Source of the DNA: ZLKRG08 sp964565165
Lineage (GTDB): Bacteria > Actinomycetota > Actinomycetes > Nanopelagicales > Nanopelagicaceae
Assembly: GCA_964565165.1 (NCBI GenBank)
Contig: CAZMDJ010000002.1
Coordinates: 1-64,000, forward strand
DNA: 64,000 nt
Direction: 5' to 3'
In this document: piece after piece, positions 34,225 through 42,714 of the stretch
Layout: each line of letters opens with the position of its first letter
Position numbering within the stretch: position 1 is the stretch's first letter
Notes under the pieces: generated by a model
Told to the model about the DNA's origin: nothing
What the model saw: the letters and a program-made list of their open reading frames with translations, nothing else
The model's database searches: none
Made by a program: the position numbers and the translations under genes

Positions 34225-35883
34225 ATGAGCATACCTCCAGCAACATTAAGCGGAATTGGCGTCTCTCCAGGAGTCGCAGTTGGTCCAATTCGAAAAGTAA
34301 TCAATGTAGTTTCAACTGATGCTGTTCCAGCTTCGCCGCGACAGATTTTTGAAGCGTTAATTCTTGTTGGAGAAGATCTCGAACGCGCAGCTGCAAATGT
34401 TGAACTAGATGTCGCCAAAGAAGTTCTTTCTGCTCAATCAATGATCGCACAAGATCCGGCTCTAGTTGAAGCAATTGGTGCTCGTTTAGATCAAGACATT
34501 ATTTACCCAGATACCCGCGCAGATATTGTTGCGGCATTTGGTGGTTTTAAAGAGGCGCTTCTTGCAATTGGCGGTTATTTCGCAGAACGCGCAGCTGATT
34601 TAGATGAAATTTGCAATCGTTTATTAGCAAAGCTATCTGGCACTGAATCAGAAGGTTTAGTTTTAACGTCTCCAACAATCGTGGTTGCAGAAGATTTAAC
34701 CCCTGCTGATACCGCAGCGCTAAATCTTAAATTTGCTTTAGCTCTAGTAGTAGAAAAAGGCGGACCTACTTCTCATACTGCAATCGTTGCTCGTGGACTT
34801 GGAATTCCAGCAATTGTTGGATGTTCTGGCATCATGCAATTAGAAGATGGCACAAACGTTATGGCAGATGGTCGCGCGGGTGAGGTAGTAACTTCACCTA
34901 GCGAAGCATCGATTCACGAACGACAGATTCGCGAAGATGCGCTTCGTGCACGTGCAGCGAGTGTTACAGGTCCTGGTCGGTTAGCTGATGGCACTCCGGT
35001 TAAGTTACTTGCCAATTGTGGTGATGGTGATGGATCAGTTGCAGCAGTCTCTGCAGGAGCTGAAGGTATTGGATTATTCCGCACCGAATTGCTCTTCCTT
35101 GATTCAGTTACGGAACCTTCTGTTGAAGAACAGATTCAGATGTATCGCACAGTATTTACGCCAATGGTTGGTAAGCGAGTTGTAGTTCGCACACTTGATG
35201 CAGGTAGCGATAAACCAGTTCCATACATCAATGCAATTCATGAAGAGAACCCCGCCCTTGGTGTTCGTGGTTGGCGTTTAACACGCACTAGTGATGGCGT
35301 ATTAACTCGTCAGTTAGAAGCGATTGCAGAAGCGGCTAAGGGAATCGAAATTGATCTCTGGGTAATGGCGCCAATGATTAATACCCCTGCCGAAGCTGCA
35401 GATTTTGCCCAACGAGCGCGTTCATTTGGAATCAAACATGTTGGCGTAATGGTTGAAACTCCAGCTGCTGCAATTCATGCAGATCGAGTTCTTGCAGAAG
35501 TTGATTTCGGTTCATTTGGTACAAATGATTTAACTCAATATGTAATGGCATCTGATCGCTTGGATTCTCGACTTTCAGATATGACTACTTCATGGCATCC
35601 AGCGGTACTTCGTACTATTCATATCGCAGCGCAGGCGGCAGGCCAATTAATTAAACCAATTGGCGTCTGCGGTGAAGCTGCGGCCAATCCACATCTAGCT
35701 GCAGTGCTATTAGGTCTCGGCGTTAATTCACTTTCAATGGCGCCATCTGCAATCAGTGAAGTTAGAGGCTTCTTATCAACTGTTGATTTAGCTACTTGCC
35801 AAGCTGCAGCACAGCGCGCGATAGGCGCTATCTCTGCAGAGGAAGCAGAAGCTCTTGCCAAAGAAATCTTAGGTGGAATTTAA
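34225..35883 (+). CDS. ptsI: PTS Enzyme I (phosphoenolpyruvate-protein phosphotransferase)
   Basis: General PTS energy-coupling enzyme that moves phosphate from PEP to HPr. The 552 residues include the phosphohistidine H184 in GGPTSHTAIVARGLGIPAIVG, the PEP-binding TIM barrel with LFRTELLFLD and FFGTNDLTQY-like FGTNDLTQY, and the active cysteine in GVCGEAA. ptsI lies behind its own terminator-bounded spacer. No HPr gene (ptsH) is in the window, so HPr must be encoded elsewhere. Confidence 0.94.
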   Translation: MSIPPATLSGIGVSPGVAVGPIRKVINVVSTDAVPASPRQIFEALILVGEDLERAAANVELDVAKEVLSAQSMIAQDPALVEAIGARLDQDIIYPDTRADIVAAFGGFKEALLAIGGYFAERAADLDEICNRLLAKLSGTESEGLVLTSPTIVVAEDLTPADTAALNLKFALALVVEKGGPTSHTAIVARGLGIPAIVGCSGIMQLEDGTNVMADGRAGEVVTSPSEASIHERQIREDALRARAASVTGPGRLADGTPVKLLANCGDGDGSVAAVSAGAEGIGLFRTELLFLDSVTEPSVEEQIQMYRTVFTPMVGKRVVVRTLDAGSDKPVPYINAIHEENPALGVRGWRLTRTSDGVLTRQLEAIAEAAKGIEIDLWVMAPMINTPAEAADFAQRARSFGIKHVGVMVETPAAAIHADRVLAEVDFGSFGTNDLTQYVMASDRLDSRLSDMTTSWHPAVLRTIHIAAQAAGQLIKPIGVCGEAAANPHLAAVLLGLGVNSLSMAPSAISEVRGFLSTVDLATCQAAAQRAIGAISAEEAEALAKEILGGI

Positions 35884-35889
35884 TTCGCC

Positions 35890-36375
35890 ATGACCACCAC
35901 CAAGATGCAGGTAGAGCAGATTATCGCGTATCTAAATCAACGCGGCGAAACTGTATCAGTTGCTGAATCATTAACCGCAGGTGGATTAGCAAATATGTTA
36001 ACTAGCGCATCTGGGTCTTCATCTGCATTTGTCGGTGGCATAACTGCATATCGCAATGAGATTAAATCAACGATGCTAGATGTAGATCCTTTAATTATCG
36101 AGAAGAACACTGTTGTCTCTGAAGATGTTGCAAATGCAATGGGGGATGGTGCACGGAAAATTTTCGGAACCACTTGGGCGATTTCAACGACCGGCGCTGC
36201 TGGCCCTGATCCACTCGAAGGGCACCAACCTGGGTCGGTCTGGATTGCAATACGTGGCCCAATTAACCAAGCCATTCAATTAAACCTCGAAGGCAACCGC
36301 GAACAGGTCCGTAACGGCACTATTTCCACCGCCATCGGAACCTTTGCCCGTATACTTAAGTTTCGTACGGTTTAA
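35890..36375 (+). CDS. cinA: CinA C-terminal domain protein (nicotinamide-nucleotide amidase type)
   Basis: A 161-residue stand-alone CinA C-terminal (PncC) domain that deamidates nicotinamide mononucleotide in pyridine nucleotide recycling. SVAESLTAGGLANMLTSASGSSSAFVGGITAY near the start and STTGAAGPDPLEGHQPGSVWIAI are the family signatures, including the catalytic serine in ESLTAG. cinA next to clgR and recA is a conserved actinobacterial arrangement. It follows ptsI after only six bases. Confidence 0.9.
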   Translation: MTTTKMQVEQIIAYLNQRGETVSVAESLTAGGLANMLTSASGSSSAFVGGITAYRNEIKSTMLDVDPLIIEKNTVVSEDVANAMGDGARKIFGTTWAISTTGAAGPDPLEGHQPGSVWIAIRGPINQAIQLNLEGNREQVRNGTISTAIGTFARILKFRTV

Positions 36376-36397
36376 TCAGGTTAAGAAAGGGAGAGAA

Positions 36398-36667
36398 ATG
36401 CTACTTCGCGATGCTGTCGGTAAAGAACTTCGCGCTGCTCGCGTTGCACAATCCCGCACCCTCCGTGATGTAGCTCGTGAAGCTCGAGTCTCTCTTGGAT
36501 ATTTATCAGAGGTCGAACGCGGACAGAAGGAAGCATCTTCTGAATTGTTAGCCTCAATCTGCACCGCGCTAAATATTCAACTTTCAACGTTACTTGGCGA
36601 CGTTACTTCCCAAATTGCTAAGACTGAAAAGGCTCCACTAACAGTCGTCACTTCAGACGCTGCTTAA
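36398..36667 (+). CDS. clgR: ClgR-type XRE regulator
   Basis: An 89-residue DNA-binding protein with one Cro/CI helix-turn-helix (RTLRDVAREARVSLGYLSEVERGQKEASSELLASICTAL, near 19-57). The stretch SLGYLSEVERG-x-KEASSEL is the hallmark of ClgR, the activator of clp protease and stress genes in Actinobacteria, and the position after pgsA/cinA agrees. The ATG at 36398 follows AAGGGAGAG; an upstream in-frame start at 36344 lies inside cinA and was rejected. In related genomes ClgR is unstable through a C-terminal Ala-Ala, and this protein also ends in Ala-Ala. Confidence 0.88.
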   Translation: MLLRDAVGKELRAARVAQSRTLRDVAREARVSLGYLSEVERGQKEASSELLASICTALNIQLSTLLGDVTSQIAKTEKAPLTVVTSDAA

Positions 36668-36671
36668 TTAG

Positions 36672-37181
36672 ATGTCAGAAGAAACATACGCGCGTCAGCA
36701 CGCAACATATCGCTCTGTTGATGAATCAATCCTTTTAGCTTCCAAGCGATTAATTGCGCAACAAGGTTTTCGCGCCATGAACGTAATTGATCTTGCATCT
36801 GAAGCTGAAGTATCCCGCGCAACTTTGTATAACCACTTCCGCGATAAGGAAGCTATTGCAATCGCGCTTGCGCAGTACGAGGTCGAAGGCGCCCTCGCAT
36901 TTCTAGGCACCCCAGCTGATTTCCTAATTAACTTTGCCACTCAAATTTCCCAGAGTGAAGTATTAAATGCGCTTCGCCAATATGACCGTGATTTACTGCC
37001 GACTATATTTATGCCAAATAACCATCCAATCTGGCAGCAAATTGGTGAGGTTATGAAGCACCGCTTAGGCGAAGCTGCACCGATTGCATTTATCTGGTTA
37101 ATCGGTCAAGCGCTAGCGCCACTTTCACCAGAGAGCATCAAGGCTCAAGTTGAAGCGATGCTACCTAGGACCCTCTTTTAA
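36672..37181 (+). CDS. TetR-family transcriptional regulator
   Basis: A 169-residue repressor. The N-terminal helix-turn-helix (ILLASKRLIAQQGFRAMNVIDLASEAEVSRATLYNHFRDKEAI, about 20-62) is a standard TetR_N domain; the C-terminal ligand domain is not recognised. It starts four bases after clgR and is followed by a DUF805 gene two bases on, so the three are probably cotranscribed. The ligand and targets are unknown. Confidence 0.88.
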   Translation: MSEETYARQHATYRSVDESILLASKRLIAQQGFRAMNVIDLASEAEVSRATLYNHFRDKEAIAIALAQYEVEGALAFLGTPADFLINFATQISQSEVLNALRQYDRDLLPTIFMPNNHPIWQQIGEVMKHRLGEAAPIAFIWLIGQALAPLSPESIKAQVEAMLPRTLF

Positions 37182-37183
37182 TT

Positions 37184-37495
37184 ATGCTCGAAGCAATCAA
37201 CGACGGGCTTCGTCGCTTCACTAATTTCAAAGGCGTCAGTAATCGCCTGCAATACAACTCATTTTTACTTTTCTATATCTTGGTCGATTTCTTTATTAAC
37301 TTTGTTAACCCAAAGATGACCACGTTAAATGCGTTAATTATGGCGGCGCTAATTGTTCCGTTACTTGCAGTTGAAATTCGCCGCAGCCACGATATCGGTA
37401 AATCCGGTTGGTGGATTTTGGTTCCGTTTTACAGCGTTTACTTGATGTTCAAGCCATCAATTCCTGAAGATCCAATTGATAAACCTGAACTGTAG
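37184..37495 (+). CDS. DUF805 membrane protein
   Basis: A 103-residue inner-membrane protein with about three hydrophobic segments. The family signature RRSHDIGKSGWWIL is at 65-78, followed by a last helix and a short acidic tail. Function of the family is unknown. It closes the clgR-tetR operon and borders the accessory island. Confidence 0.82.
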   Translation: MLEAINDGLRRFTNFKGVSNRLQYNSFLLFYILVDFFINFVNPKMTTLNALIMAALIVPLLAVEIRRSHDIGKSGWWILVPFYSVYLMFKPSIPEDPIDKPEL

Positions 37496-37506
37496 ATTCA
37501 ATCATC

Positions 37507-37842
37507 CTATTTAGTCTCCAACGCGAGCTTTAATTCGATGAGGCCATCGTTCAGCAACGTCAGAATCATGTCGCGATCAATGGATCCATATTTATGAACT
37601 AAATGGTTACGAAGCGCTATCACATTGGTCCATCTCGTGAATGGAATATTGGATTTGGTCGTAGCTGTCATATTTCGAACAGCTTCGCCGATGATCACCA
37701 AATTGTAGAGAATTGCATCATAAAAGACGGTCTTCAAGTAGTCGTCTCTTTCGTACATATAGAGCGAATCTTTATATTCGTCTATTTTTGATATTGCGTT
37801 AAGGATATCTTCGATTCTAATTAAGTCTGGTCTGGGATTCAT
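37507..37842 (-). CDS. hepT: HepT-like toxin (DUF86)
   Basis: HEPN-domain ribonuclease toxin, 111 residues. The catalytic R-x4-6-H motif is visible as RNHLVHKY (near 83-90), preceded by the helix NLVIIGEAVRNM typical of HepT. It overlaps the upstream MNT antitoxin gene by four bases. In studied pairs the MNT partner neutralises HepT by adding AMP groups to the tyrosine of this motif; the Tyr is present here (HKY). Confidence 0.88.
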   Translation of the reverse strand: MNPRPDLIRIEDILNAISKIDEYKDSLYMYERDDYLKTVFYDAILYNLVIIGEAVRNMTATTKSNIPFTRWTNVIALRNHLVHKYGSIDRDMILTLLNDGLIELKLALETK

Positions 37843-38351
37843 AGTGGAATTGAATCGCGTACCGCCGACTTTCTTATCTCGGTTGTCAACAGGTGCTCAA
37901 TACCAATATCCACACGAACTCCTACAAGCCGCTTTATTGCGTGATGGCATTTGTAAATATCTAGAACACTTCGCCCTTCGACACGTTCCACTAAAATATC
38001 TAAATCACTAATGTCATTGTCTTCACCTCTTGCGACAGAGCCAAAGATTCGAATATTGGTCGCACCAGCTTTTGTTAGTAAATATTTGATTCGGCCACGA
38101 TTTTCCATAACTCTGCGGTATAAATCGCTTCTTTCGCCAATCGCTCGAGTCTTTTTCACATCAAGCACTAAATCGAAACCATTAGCCTTCAAGAGCCGCT
38201 TTAAAGTATCAACAGATGGAGTCTGCACACCTTTTTCGTAACGATTTACAGCGGTCTGAGAAGTCCCTGCACGATCGGCAACTTGTTGTTGTGTGAGGAG
38301 GGAGCTTTTCCGTGCATTGATAAGCATCAAAGGGACGGGATCTTGTGCCAT
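37839..38351 (-). CDS. mntA: HTH-nucleotidyltransferase antitoxin (MntA fused to XRE domain)
   Basis: A 170-residue fusion. Residues about 10-60 form an XRE helix-turn-helix (TQQQVADRAGTSQTAVNRYEKGVQTPSVDTLKRLL), and 90-160 a minimal nucleotidyltransferase with the catalytic motif GSVARGEDNDISDLD. The second half should AMPylate and silence HepT; the first half should bind DNA and provide autoregulation that a plain MntA lacks. A perfect 18-base palindrome lies 9 bases before the start. The start ATG at 38351 gives a normal N-terminus. Confidence 0.88.
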   Translation of the reverse strand: MAQDPVPLMLINARKSSLLTQQQVADRAGTSQTAVNRYEKGVQTPSVDTLKRLLKANGFDLVLDVKKTRAIGERSDLYRRVMENRGRIKYLLTKAGATNIRIFGSVARGEDNDISDLDILVERVEGRSVLDIYKCHHAIKRLVGVRVDIGIEHLLTTEIRKSAVRDSIPL

Positions 38352-38359
38352 GTAAGAAA

Positions 38360-38377
38360 TATACCTCTAGAGGTATA
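38360..38377 (-). promoter_or_regulatory. 18-base palindrome upstream of toxin-antitoxin genes
   Basis: TATACCTCTAGAGGTATA is a perfect inverted repeat placed 9 to 26 bases before the antitoxin start. It is a natural candidate operator for the XRE domain of the antitoxin. It also contains AGAGGT, which could double as a ribosome-binding site. A sequence identical in 13 of 14 core bases precedes hsdM at 53572-53585. Confidence 0.6.
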
Positions 38378-38531
38378 AAACTTGTAGGGTATATGTGAAT
38401 AAGTGTGGTCAGGTCGAATGTGAAATCCATGGGGGAATTCAGGTGTGAAGGTGTGTTGGTATTTAGGCATGTTGCTCGGGCGGGGTCTAGTGCCGTGTAA
38501 TGGCCAGGTGCAAATGTATTTATGTAGCTAT

Positions 38532-39350
38532 TTAGGTTTGTGGATCATTTGTGGCAGCGGACCAAGTTCCGTAAACACGGACCGTTGAACCATTGCCGAA
38601 ACCTGATGCCCATAGCGAATCAATAAATGCACCGAGCATTCGCACGCAGCCATGAGAAGCTGGATATGGATGAACCCAGATATCAAATTCAGAACCATGC
38701 ACCGCTTGTCCGCGATTAAAGAAGAGCGGGCGATACATCCATCCATCAGGATATGCGATTGATTCATACCAACGATCTACGCGCCATTGCACTTTGAAAG
38801 TTCCAACATCTGTTTCTAGCCCTGGTCTACCAGTTGATGCGATAGTGATTACAAAATTAGCTTGATTGATTGTCGCTTCTGAACCATTGCCGCTCTTTGT
38901 GGAATTATCGCTAGGCATACTCTTCACCCAAATGGCGCTCTGGCAGGTTCGATTAATATTTAATCCGACAACAAAATCTTTCGGCAGAACTAAATCTTCT
39001 TGCGCAACAACTGCGAATTGTTCATCCTGCGTAGGCAAATTACGATTGATATCACGCCCAGTTAATTCACGCCAAATACATAAACCTTGACGCGTACGTG
39101 CACCCCATTTGCCATCGACTTTTCCAACTTGAATATGCATATCTGCCAGCGCTGCCTGCACCTCTTCTTTGGTCGGTGGCAACACCGGTCCTGTTGGTGT
39201 TTCTGATTGCGAAGGCGTAGGTGATGCAGATTCAGTTACAACCGGCGCCGGCTTATGGTTTAACGAGGTATCAAAGTAAAAATAGTCATACCCAAATTTT
39301 GCGACCGCGCCTAAAGCTATGAGTACTCCCACTAGCCAAACGCGCTTCAT
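38532..39350 (-). CDS. L,D-transpeptidase (YkuD) with peptidoglycan-binding-like region
   Basis: A 272-residue exported enzyme. One N-terminal membrane helix or signal anchor (5-20) leads into a Ser/Pro/Thr-rich linker, a peptidoglycan-binding-like helical part (KEEVQAALADMHIQVGKVDGKWGARTRQGLCIW, about 60-92) and a C-terminal YkuD domain. The catalytic motif is AVHGSEFDIWVHPYPASHGCVRM, with the active cysteine near 240. Such enzymes make 3-3 crosslinks in peptidoglycan or attach proteins to it. It is divergent from the secreted protein gene at 39390, with 39 bases between starts. Confidence 0.88.
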   Translation of the reverse strand: MKRVWLVGVLIALGAVAKFGYDYFYFDTSLNHKPAPVVTESASPTPSQSETPTGPVLPPTKEEVQAALADMHIQVGKVDGKWGARTRQGLCIWRELTGRDINRNLPTQDEQFAVVAQEDLVLPKDFVVGLNINRTCQSAIWVKSMPSDNSTKSGNGSEATINQANFVITIASTGRPGLETDVGTFKVQWRVDRWYESIAYPDGWMYRPLFFNRGQAVHGSEFDIWVHPYPASHGCVRMLGAFIDSLWASGFGNGSTVRVYGTWSAATNDPQT

Positions 39351-39389
39351 GAGTTCACCTTACTAAATGCTCTGGGGTAGCCTCTTTCT

Positions 39390-40334
39390 ATGCAATTGCG
39401 CCGCCATTCATTACTGGTCACGGTTCTTTCTCTTGCGCTTCTTTCTACATCGACACCGGCAAATGGCGCGACTATCGCTGGCACCAAATGCACCAAAGTC
39501 GGTGCCACTAAGACAGTAAGCGCCAAGAAATACACCTGCATTAAATCCGGCAAGAAATTGATTTGGAACCAAGGCGTCGCAATCTCGCCAGGCACTTCAT
39601 CTGCAGTTCAGAACCAATTAGGCGCACGTATGGCCAATATTTTGGCAGTACAGATAGTTGCAGATCGCCTCTGGAAAAATTCACAAGGGCAGAAAGTTGA
39701 AGACCCAACTTGGTTAACTGGCAAGAACGCATCCTTGGCCAATGTCGCAATCGGTGCGAAGGCAGCTCGTCAGATGATCATGAGCTACTCACCGATGTTC
39801 CCAAATTTCGACATGAACAATTTGCCAAAAGAAATTACTCTTTCTGACAATTCAACATTCGGCAAATACCTTCAAGGCGCACATGGAGTTGGCCATTTAT
39901 CTAATGACTTCTTCGCCAAGACCGCCGGAGGAGTGGATCCAAAGTTAATTCCATCTTGGTATTCCGAAGGTAGCGCGATGGTCATAGGCACCATGGCTAC
40001 TGCGGTTTATTTAAAGAATTCACCTAACTACGCAACTATCGCTGCTAATTTAAAGTTGGATTGGAAGAACGAAGTTTGCAAGGCGCAATACGATAAGTGG
40101 CGCATCAGCGATTCTGCAGATGAAATCATTACCAATTCCTGCGCATTGGGACTTGGCCAAATAATGGTCGAAGCGTTAGTTAATAAAGTCGACGCAATCG
40201 ACAAGATTGGTTTGATGTTTCAGATGCTTGCAATCGGCAATTCATTCGATGATTCGCTCTTCTACTCTTTCGGAATCCGCAAAGTAGATTTCTTCACTGA
40301 AATTGATACTTACTTAACTGCGCTTAAGTGGTAA
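39390..40334 (+). CDS. Secreted protein with two-cysteine module; inactive gluzincin-like domain
   Basis: A 314-residue exported protein. A signal peptide (1-27, ending PANGA) is followed by a short module with C34 and C50 and the text KKYTCIKSGKKLIWNQG, shared with the products of 41031-42182 and 46105-47409. The C-terminal part aligns with their zinc-peptidase domain, but where they have AHEYFH and THEFTH this one has AHGVGH (165-169): both histidines remain while the catalytic glutamate is glycine. The downstream WYSEG (E193) matches their third-ligand motif. It is therefore probably a non-catalytic homologue. Function unknown. Confidence 0.75.
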   Translation: MQLRRHSLLVTVLSLALLSTSTPANGATIAGTKCTKVGATKTVSAKKYTCIKSGKKLIWNQGVAISPGTSSAVQNQLGARMANILAVQIVADRLWKNSQGQKVEDPTWLTGKNASLANVAIGAKAARQMIMSYSPMFPNFDMNNLPKEITLSDNSTFGKYLQGAHGVGHLSNDFFAKTAGGVDPKLIPSWYSEGSAMVIGTMATAVYLKNSPNYATIAANLKLDWKNEVCKAQYDKWRISDSADEIITNSCALGLGQIMVEALVNKVDAIDKIGLMFQMLAIGNSFDDSLFYSFGIRKVDFFTEIDTYLTALKW

Positions 40335-40451
40335 GTGTTACCTCTCGAACTCTTTGGTCTCAACTCGCTCTCAGGTATTACTAAATGCCCTCTAAAGTCT
40401 TGAGCGCAATATTCGAATTGAAGGAAAACCCTTCAGGAAACGAGTAGAAAA

Positions 40452-40973
40452 ATGAAAACTAACGGCAAGAAATTCGCATCCAGAACTGCCATCTTCCTCG
40501 CAGCCATAATGGCGCTCAATTCAGGCTCTGCAAGTTATGCAGCAGTTGCTTTGACTTTAGATCAAAAAAAGCAGTTGCAATATCTTGTTGAGGAAGAGAA
40601 GTTAGCTAGGGACGTATATAACTACTTCGCCACTAATGTAACTTCACAGAAGTTCGCAAATATCGCAAAGTCAGAACAGACACATATGACTTACATTGCC
40701 AATCTTTTAAAGACCTATAAAGTTTATAACCCAGCCGCAACGACAAAGCCAGGGGTATTTAAGAACACCGAATTGCAAAAGCTCTACAACACTCTTATTG
40801 CATCTGGAAAAGTTGGCGTCACCGAAGCATTTGCTGCAGGCAAGTTGATTGAAGAGACTGATATTGCGGATCTACAAGAGATGCTTACTCTAAAGATGCC
40901 AGCAGATATCCAAGCAGCTCTTGAATCATTATTGCGCGGTTCTCAGAACCACTTGGCAGCATTCACTAGATAA
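40452..40973 (+). CDS. Secreted DUF2202 ferritin-like protein
   Basis: A 173-residue protein with a signal peptide (about 1-30, ending SASYA) and a DUF2202 domain, a four-helix ferritin-like fold. The metal-site residues are suggested by LVEEEKLARDVYNYF and SEQTHMTYIANLL. The natural role of this family is not established; iron or other metal handling is often assumed. Upstream, TGAAGG/CCTTCA (40419-40435) forms a small hairpin before the ribosome-binding region. A clear terminator follows. Confidence 0.82.
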   Translation: MKTNGKKFASRTAIFLAAIMALNSGSASYAAVALTLDQKKQLQYLVEEEKLARDVYNYFATNVTSQKFANIAKSEQTHMTYIANLLKTYKVYNPAATTKPGVFKNTELQKLYNTLIASGKVGVTEAFAAGKLIEETDIADLQEMLTLKMPADIQAALESLLRGSQNHLAAFTR

Positions 40974-40988
40974 TCTCTAACAAATAAG

Positions 40989-41018
40989 AGAGCCTCGAGA
41001 TTATTCTCGGGGCTCTTT
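40989..41018. terminator. Terminator after DUF2202 gene
   Basis: AGAGCCTCGAGA (40989-41000) and TCTCGGGGCTCT (41005-41016) form twelve base pairs with one G-U around a TTAT loop, followed by TT. It lies between convergent genes and can serve both. Confidence 0.85.
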
Positions 41019-41030
41019 ACTACTTAAAGG

Positions 41031-42182
41031 TCATTTTGTGATTCGCATTGAACTGCGGGCAACTTCAAATTTGCTATAGAAATCTTCGATAGAGATACCA
41101 ACTGCCTGTTGGAACGCGCTTGGAAAATTCTTTGTGACTTTGTAATTCTTGTAAATGTCAATGATTGGTTTAAATCCAACCGAAGCGACTATATATTCGG
41201 TAGCTGCCTGGCCAATTCCATAGGGATCAAGATAATTACCAGACTCATCATTGCCACGTTTGTAATATGAAGAGAGTTTCAAGTTGCTTCGATAATTGGG
41301 ATTATTGGTTATCTGAGCGTTTCTTGCAGTGTAATAACTGACAATTCCCATGTTGTTGGTAGTAAAGAATCCATAAAAATTGGCTGTTCCTTCATCAAGC
41401 CAGACAGGTAGAGTCAAAGGTGTTGGCTCGATATTTGAATTACCCAGGCTGTTCTCACTTGAAAGCGAAGCTTGAACGGTGTGGAAGTACTCGTGAGCTG
41501 GCACTGAGATACGTCCATAATCCCATCCATAGCCTCCTTTACCGCTATAAATGTCACTATAAATTAAGAGTATTAATTCACCTTGAGCACACATGGCATC
41601 TCTAGAGCCATCACTGCAAGGGAAGGGAGACTTTGGATCACCAATCCAATAATTGTTCGCTTTTAAATTTGTTGCGCCCCACTCGTGTGTTGCTCCGAGA
41701 AAGACTTTCCTCTCGTTAAAACCTGAATTAGTGAACATCCCGTTCGCATATGAAAGAACTTTGCCAACTAATTCTCGATCTTCCTTCTTAATCGTCGGGT
41801 CTGTGAATATTTGATATTTATCGTTAGGGGTAATTTTGCCAAAGTATTCCGCTGTCTTTTGTAGGGCTACATCTACCATGACGTTGTAATCGAATTTGGT
41901 TGCCCAAGGCTCAAATTTAGGTACTTCATTTTTTGCAGTTTCTGAAGTAGTTGGTGAAGAGTTCGGAGTACTTGCTGACTTAATTGCCACGCCTTGATTC
42001 CAAACCAACTTCTTGCCCTTCAGGACGCAGGTGTATTTCTTGCCAGAGCTGTTCTGGATTAGACCTTTCTTGGAACATGCAGCGCCTGCCTTAACGGTCG
42101 CACTTAAGGCGCTAGGAGCGGTACTCGTCAAAAGCATAAACGCAGTAGCTATCGACAGGAATTTAGTGGCAACTAATCTCAT
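41031..42182 (-). CDS. Secreted putative zinc peptidase with two-cysteine module
   Basis: A 383-residue exported protein. After the signal peptide (about 1-28) comes the shared module with C36 and C52 (KKYTCVLKGKKLVWNQG). The C-terminal domain has a gluzincin-type active site: VPAHEYFHTVQ (H230, E231, H234) and, 30 residues on, VWLDEGTANFYG (E264) as the likely third zinc ligand. The family is not one I can name with confidence, and the substrate is unknown. It is convergent with the DUF2202 gene and homologous to the 39390 and 46105 genes. Confidence 0.75.
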   Translation of the reverse strand: MRLVATKFLSIATAFMLLTSTAPSALSATVKAGAACSKKGLIQNSSGKKYTCVLKGKKLVWNQGVAIKSASTPNSSPTTSETAKNEVPKFEPWATKFDYNVMVDVALQKTAEYFGKITPNDKYQIFTDPTIKKEDRELVGKVLSYANGMFTNSGFNERKVFLGATHEWGATNLKANNYWIGDPKSPFPCSDGSRDAMCAQGELILLIYSDIYSGKGGYGWDYGRISVPAHEYFHTVQASLSSENSLGNSNIEPTPLTLPVWLDEGTANFYGFFTTNNMGIVSYYTARNAQITNNPNYRSNLKLSSYYKRGNDESGNYLDPYGIGQAATEYIVASVGFKPIIDIYKNYKVTKNFPSAFQQAVGISIEDFYSKFEVARSSMRITK

Positions 42183-42240
42183 AACTCAAACTTATCTAAA
42201 AAATGAGAATTTTCCACATATTGTAAGTATTCTCAGATAC

Positions 42241-42585
42241 ATGACTGAATTACCAGCTTGCCCAAAGTGCGCATCAGCGTTTACTTATCAAATGGCTGCG
42301 CTACTTATCTGCCCTGAATGTGCGCACGAATGGAGCGGGGAAGCAGAAGAGCAAATCGAAACCACAAAGGTCGTTAAAGATTCCGCCGGAAATATTCTGC
42401 AAGATGGCGATGATGTCACGATCATTAAGGATATGAAAGTTAAAGGCTCTTCAAACACATTGAAAATCGGAACCAAGGTCCGCAACATTCGCTTGGTCGA
42501 CGGCCCTGGTGATCACGATATCGACGCAAAAGTCGATGGCTTCGGCCCAATGAATTTGAAATCCAGCATTGTCAAGAAAGCTTAG
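42241..42585 (+). CDS. YjdM/PhnA-family zinc-ribbon protein
   Basis: A 114-residue protein. An N-terminal zinc ribbon (CPKC at 7-10, CPEC at 24-27) precedes the small PhnA domain with KDSAGNILQDGDDVTIIKDMKVKGSS and KIGTKVRNIRL, the family core. The older name alkylphosphonate utilisation protein PhnA does not reflect a proven function. The ATG at 42241 gives the normal N-terminus; an upstream in-frame start inside the opposite gene was rejected. Confidence 0.88.
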   Translation: MTELPACPKCASAFTYQMAALLICPECAHEWSGEAEEQIETTKVVKDSAGNILQDGDDVTIIKDMKVKGSSNTLKIGTKVRNIRLVDGPGDHDIDAKVDGFGPMNLKSSIVKKA

Positions 42586-42657
42586 CGATTTCGCAACGTT
42601 GGTTTCACATGACCTCTATGCAGCTGAATAAAGTTTTATGCCTCTAGATGCATAAAA

Positions 42658-42687
42658 CCCTCGGGGGATATTTCTCTCGGGGGTTTT
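42658..42687 (+). terminator. Terminator before DoxX gene
   Basis: CCCTCGGGGGA (42658-42668) pairs with TCTCTCGGGGG (42673-42683), including G-U pairs, around a TATT loop and is followed by TTTT. Just upstream another stem, TTTTATGC (42634-42641) with GCATAAAA (42650-42657), is present, so the PhnA-type gene ends in a double hairpin. Confidence 0.75.
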
Positions 42688-42714
42688 GTGCAATTTAATC
42701 GATAAAATTTTCCA

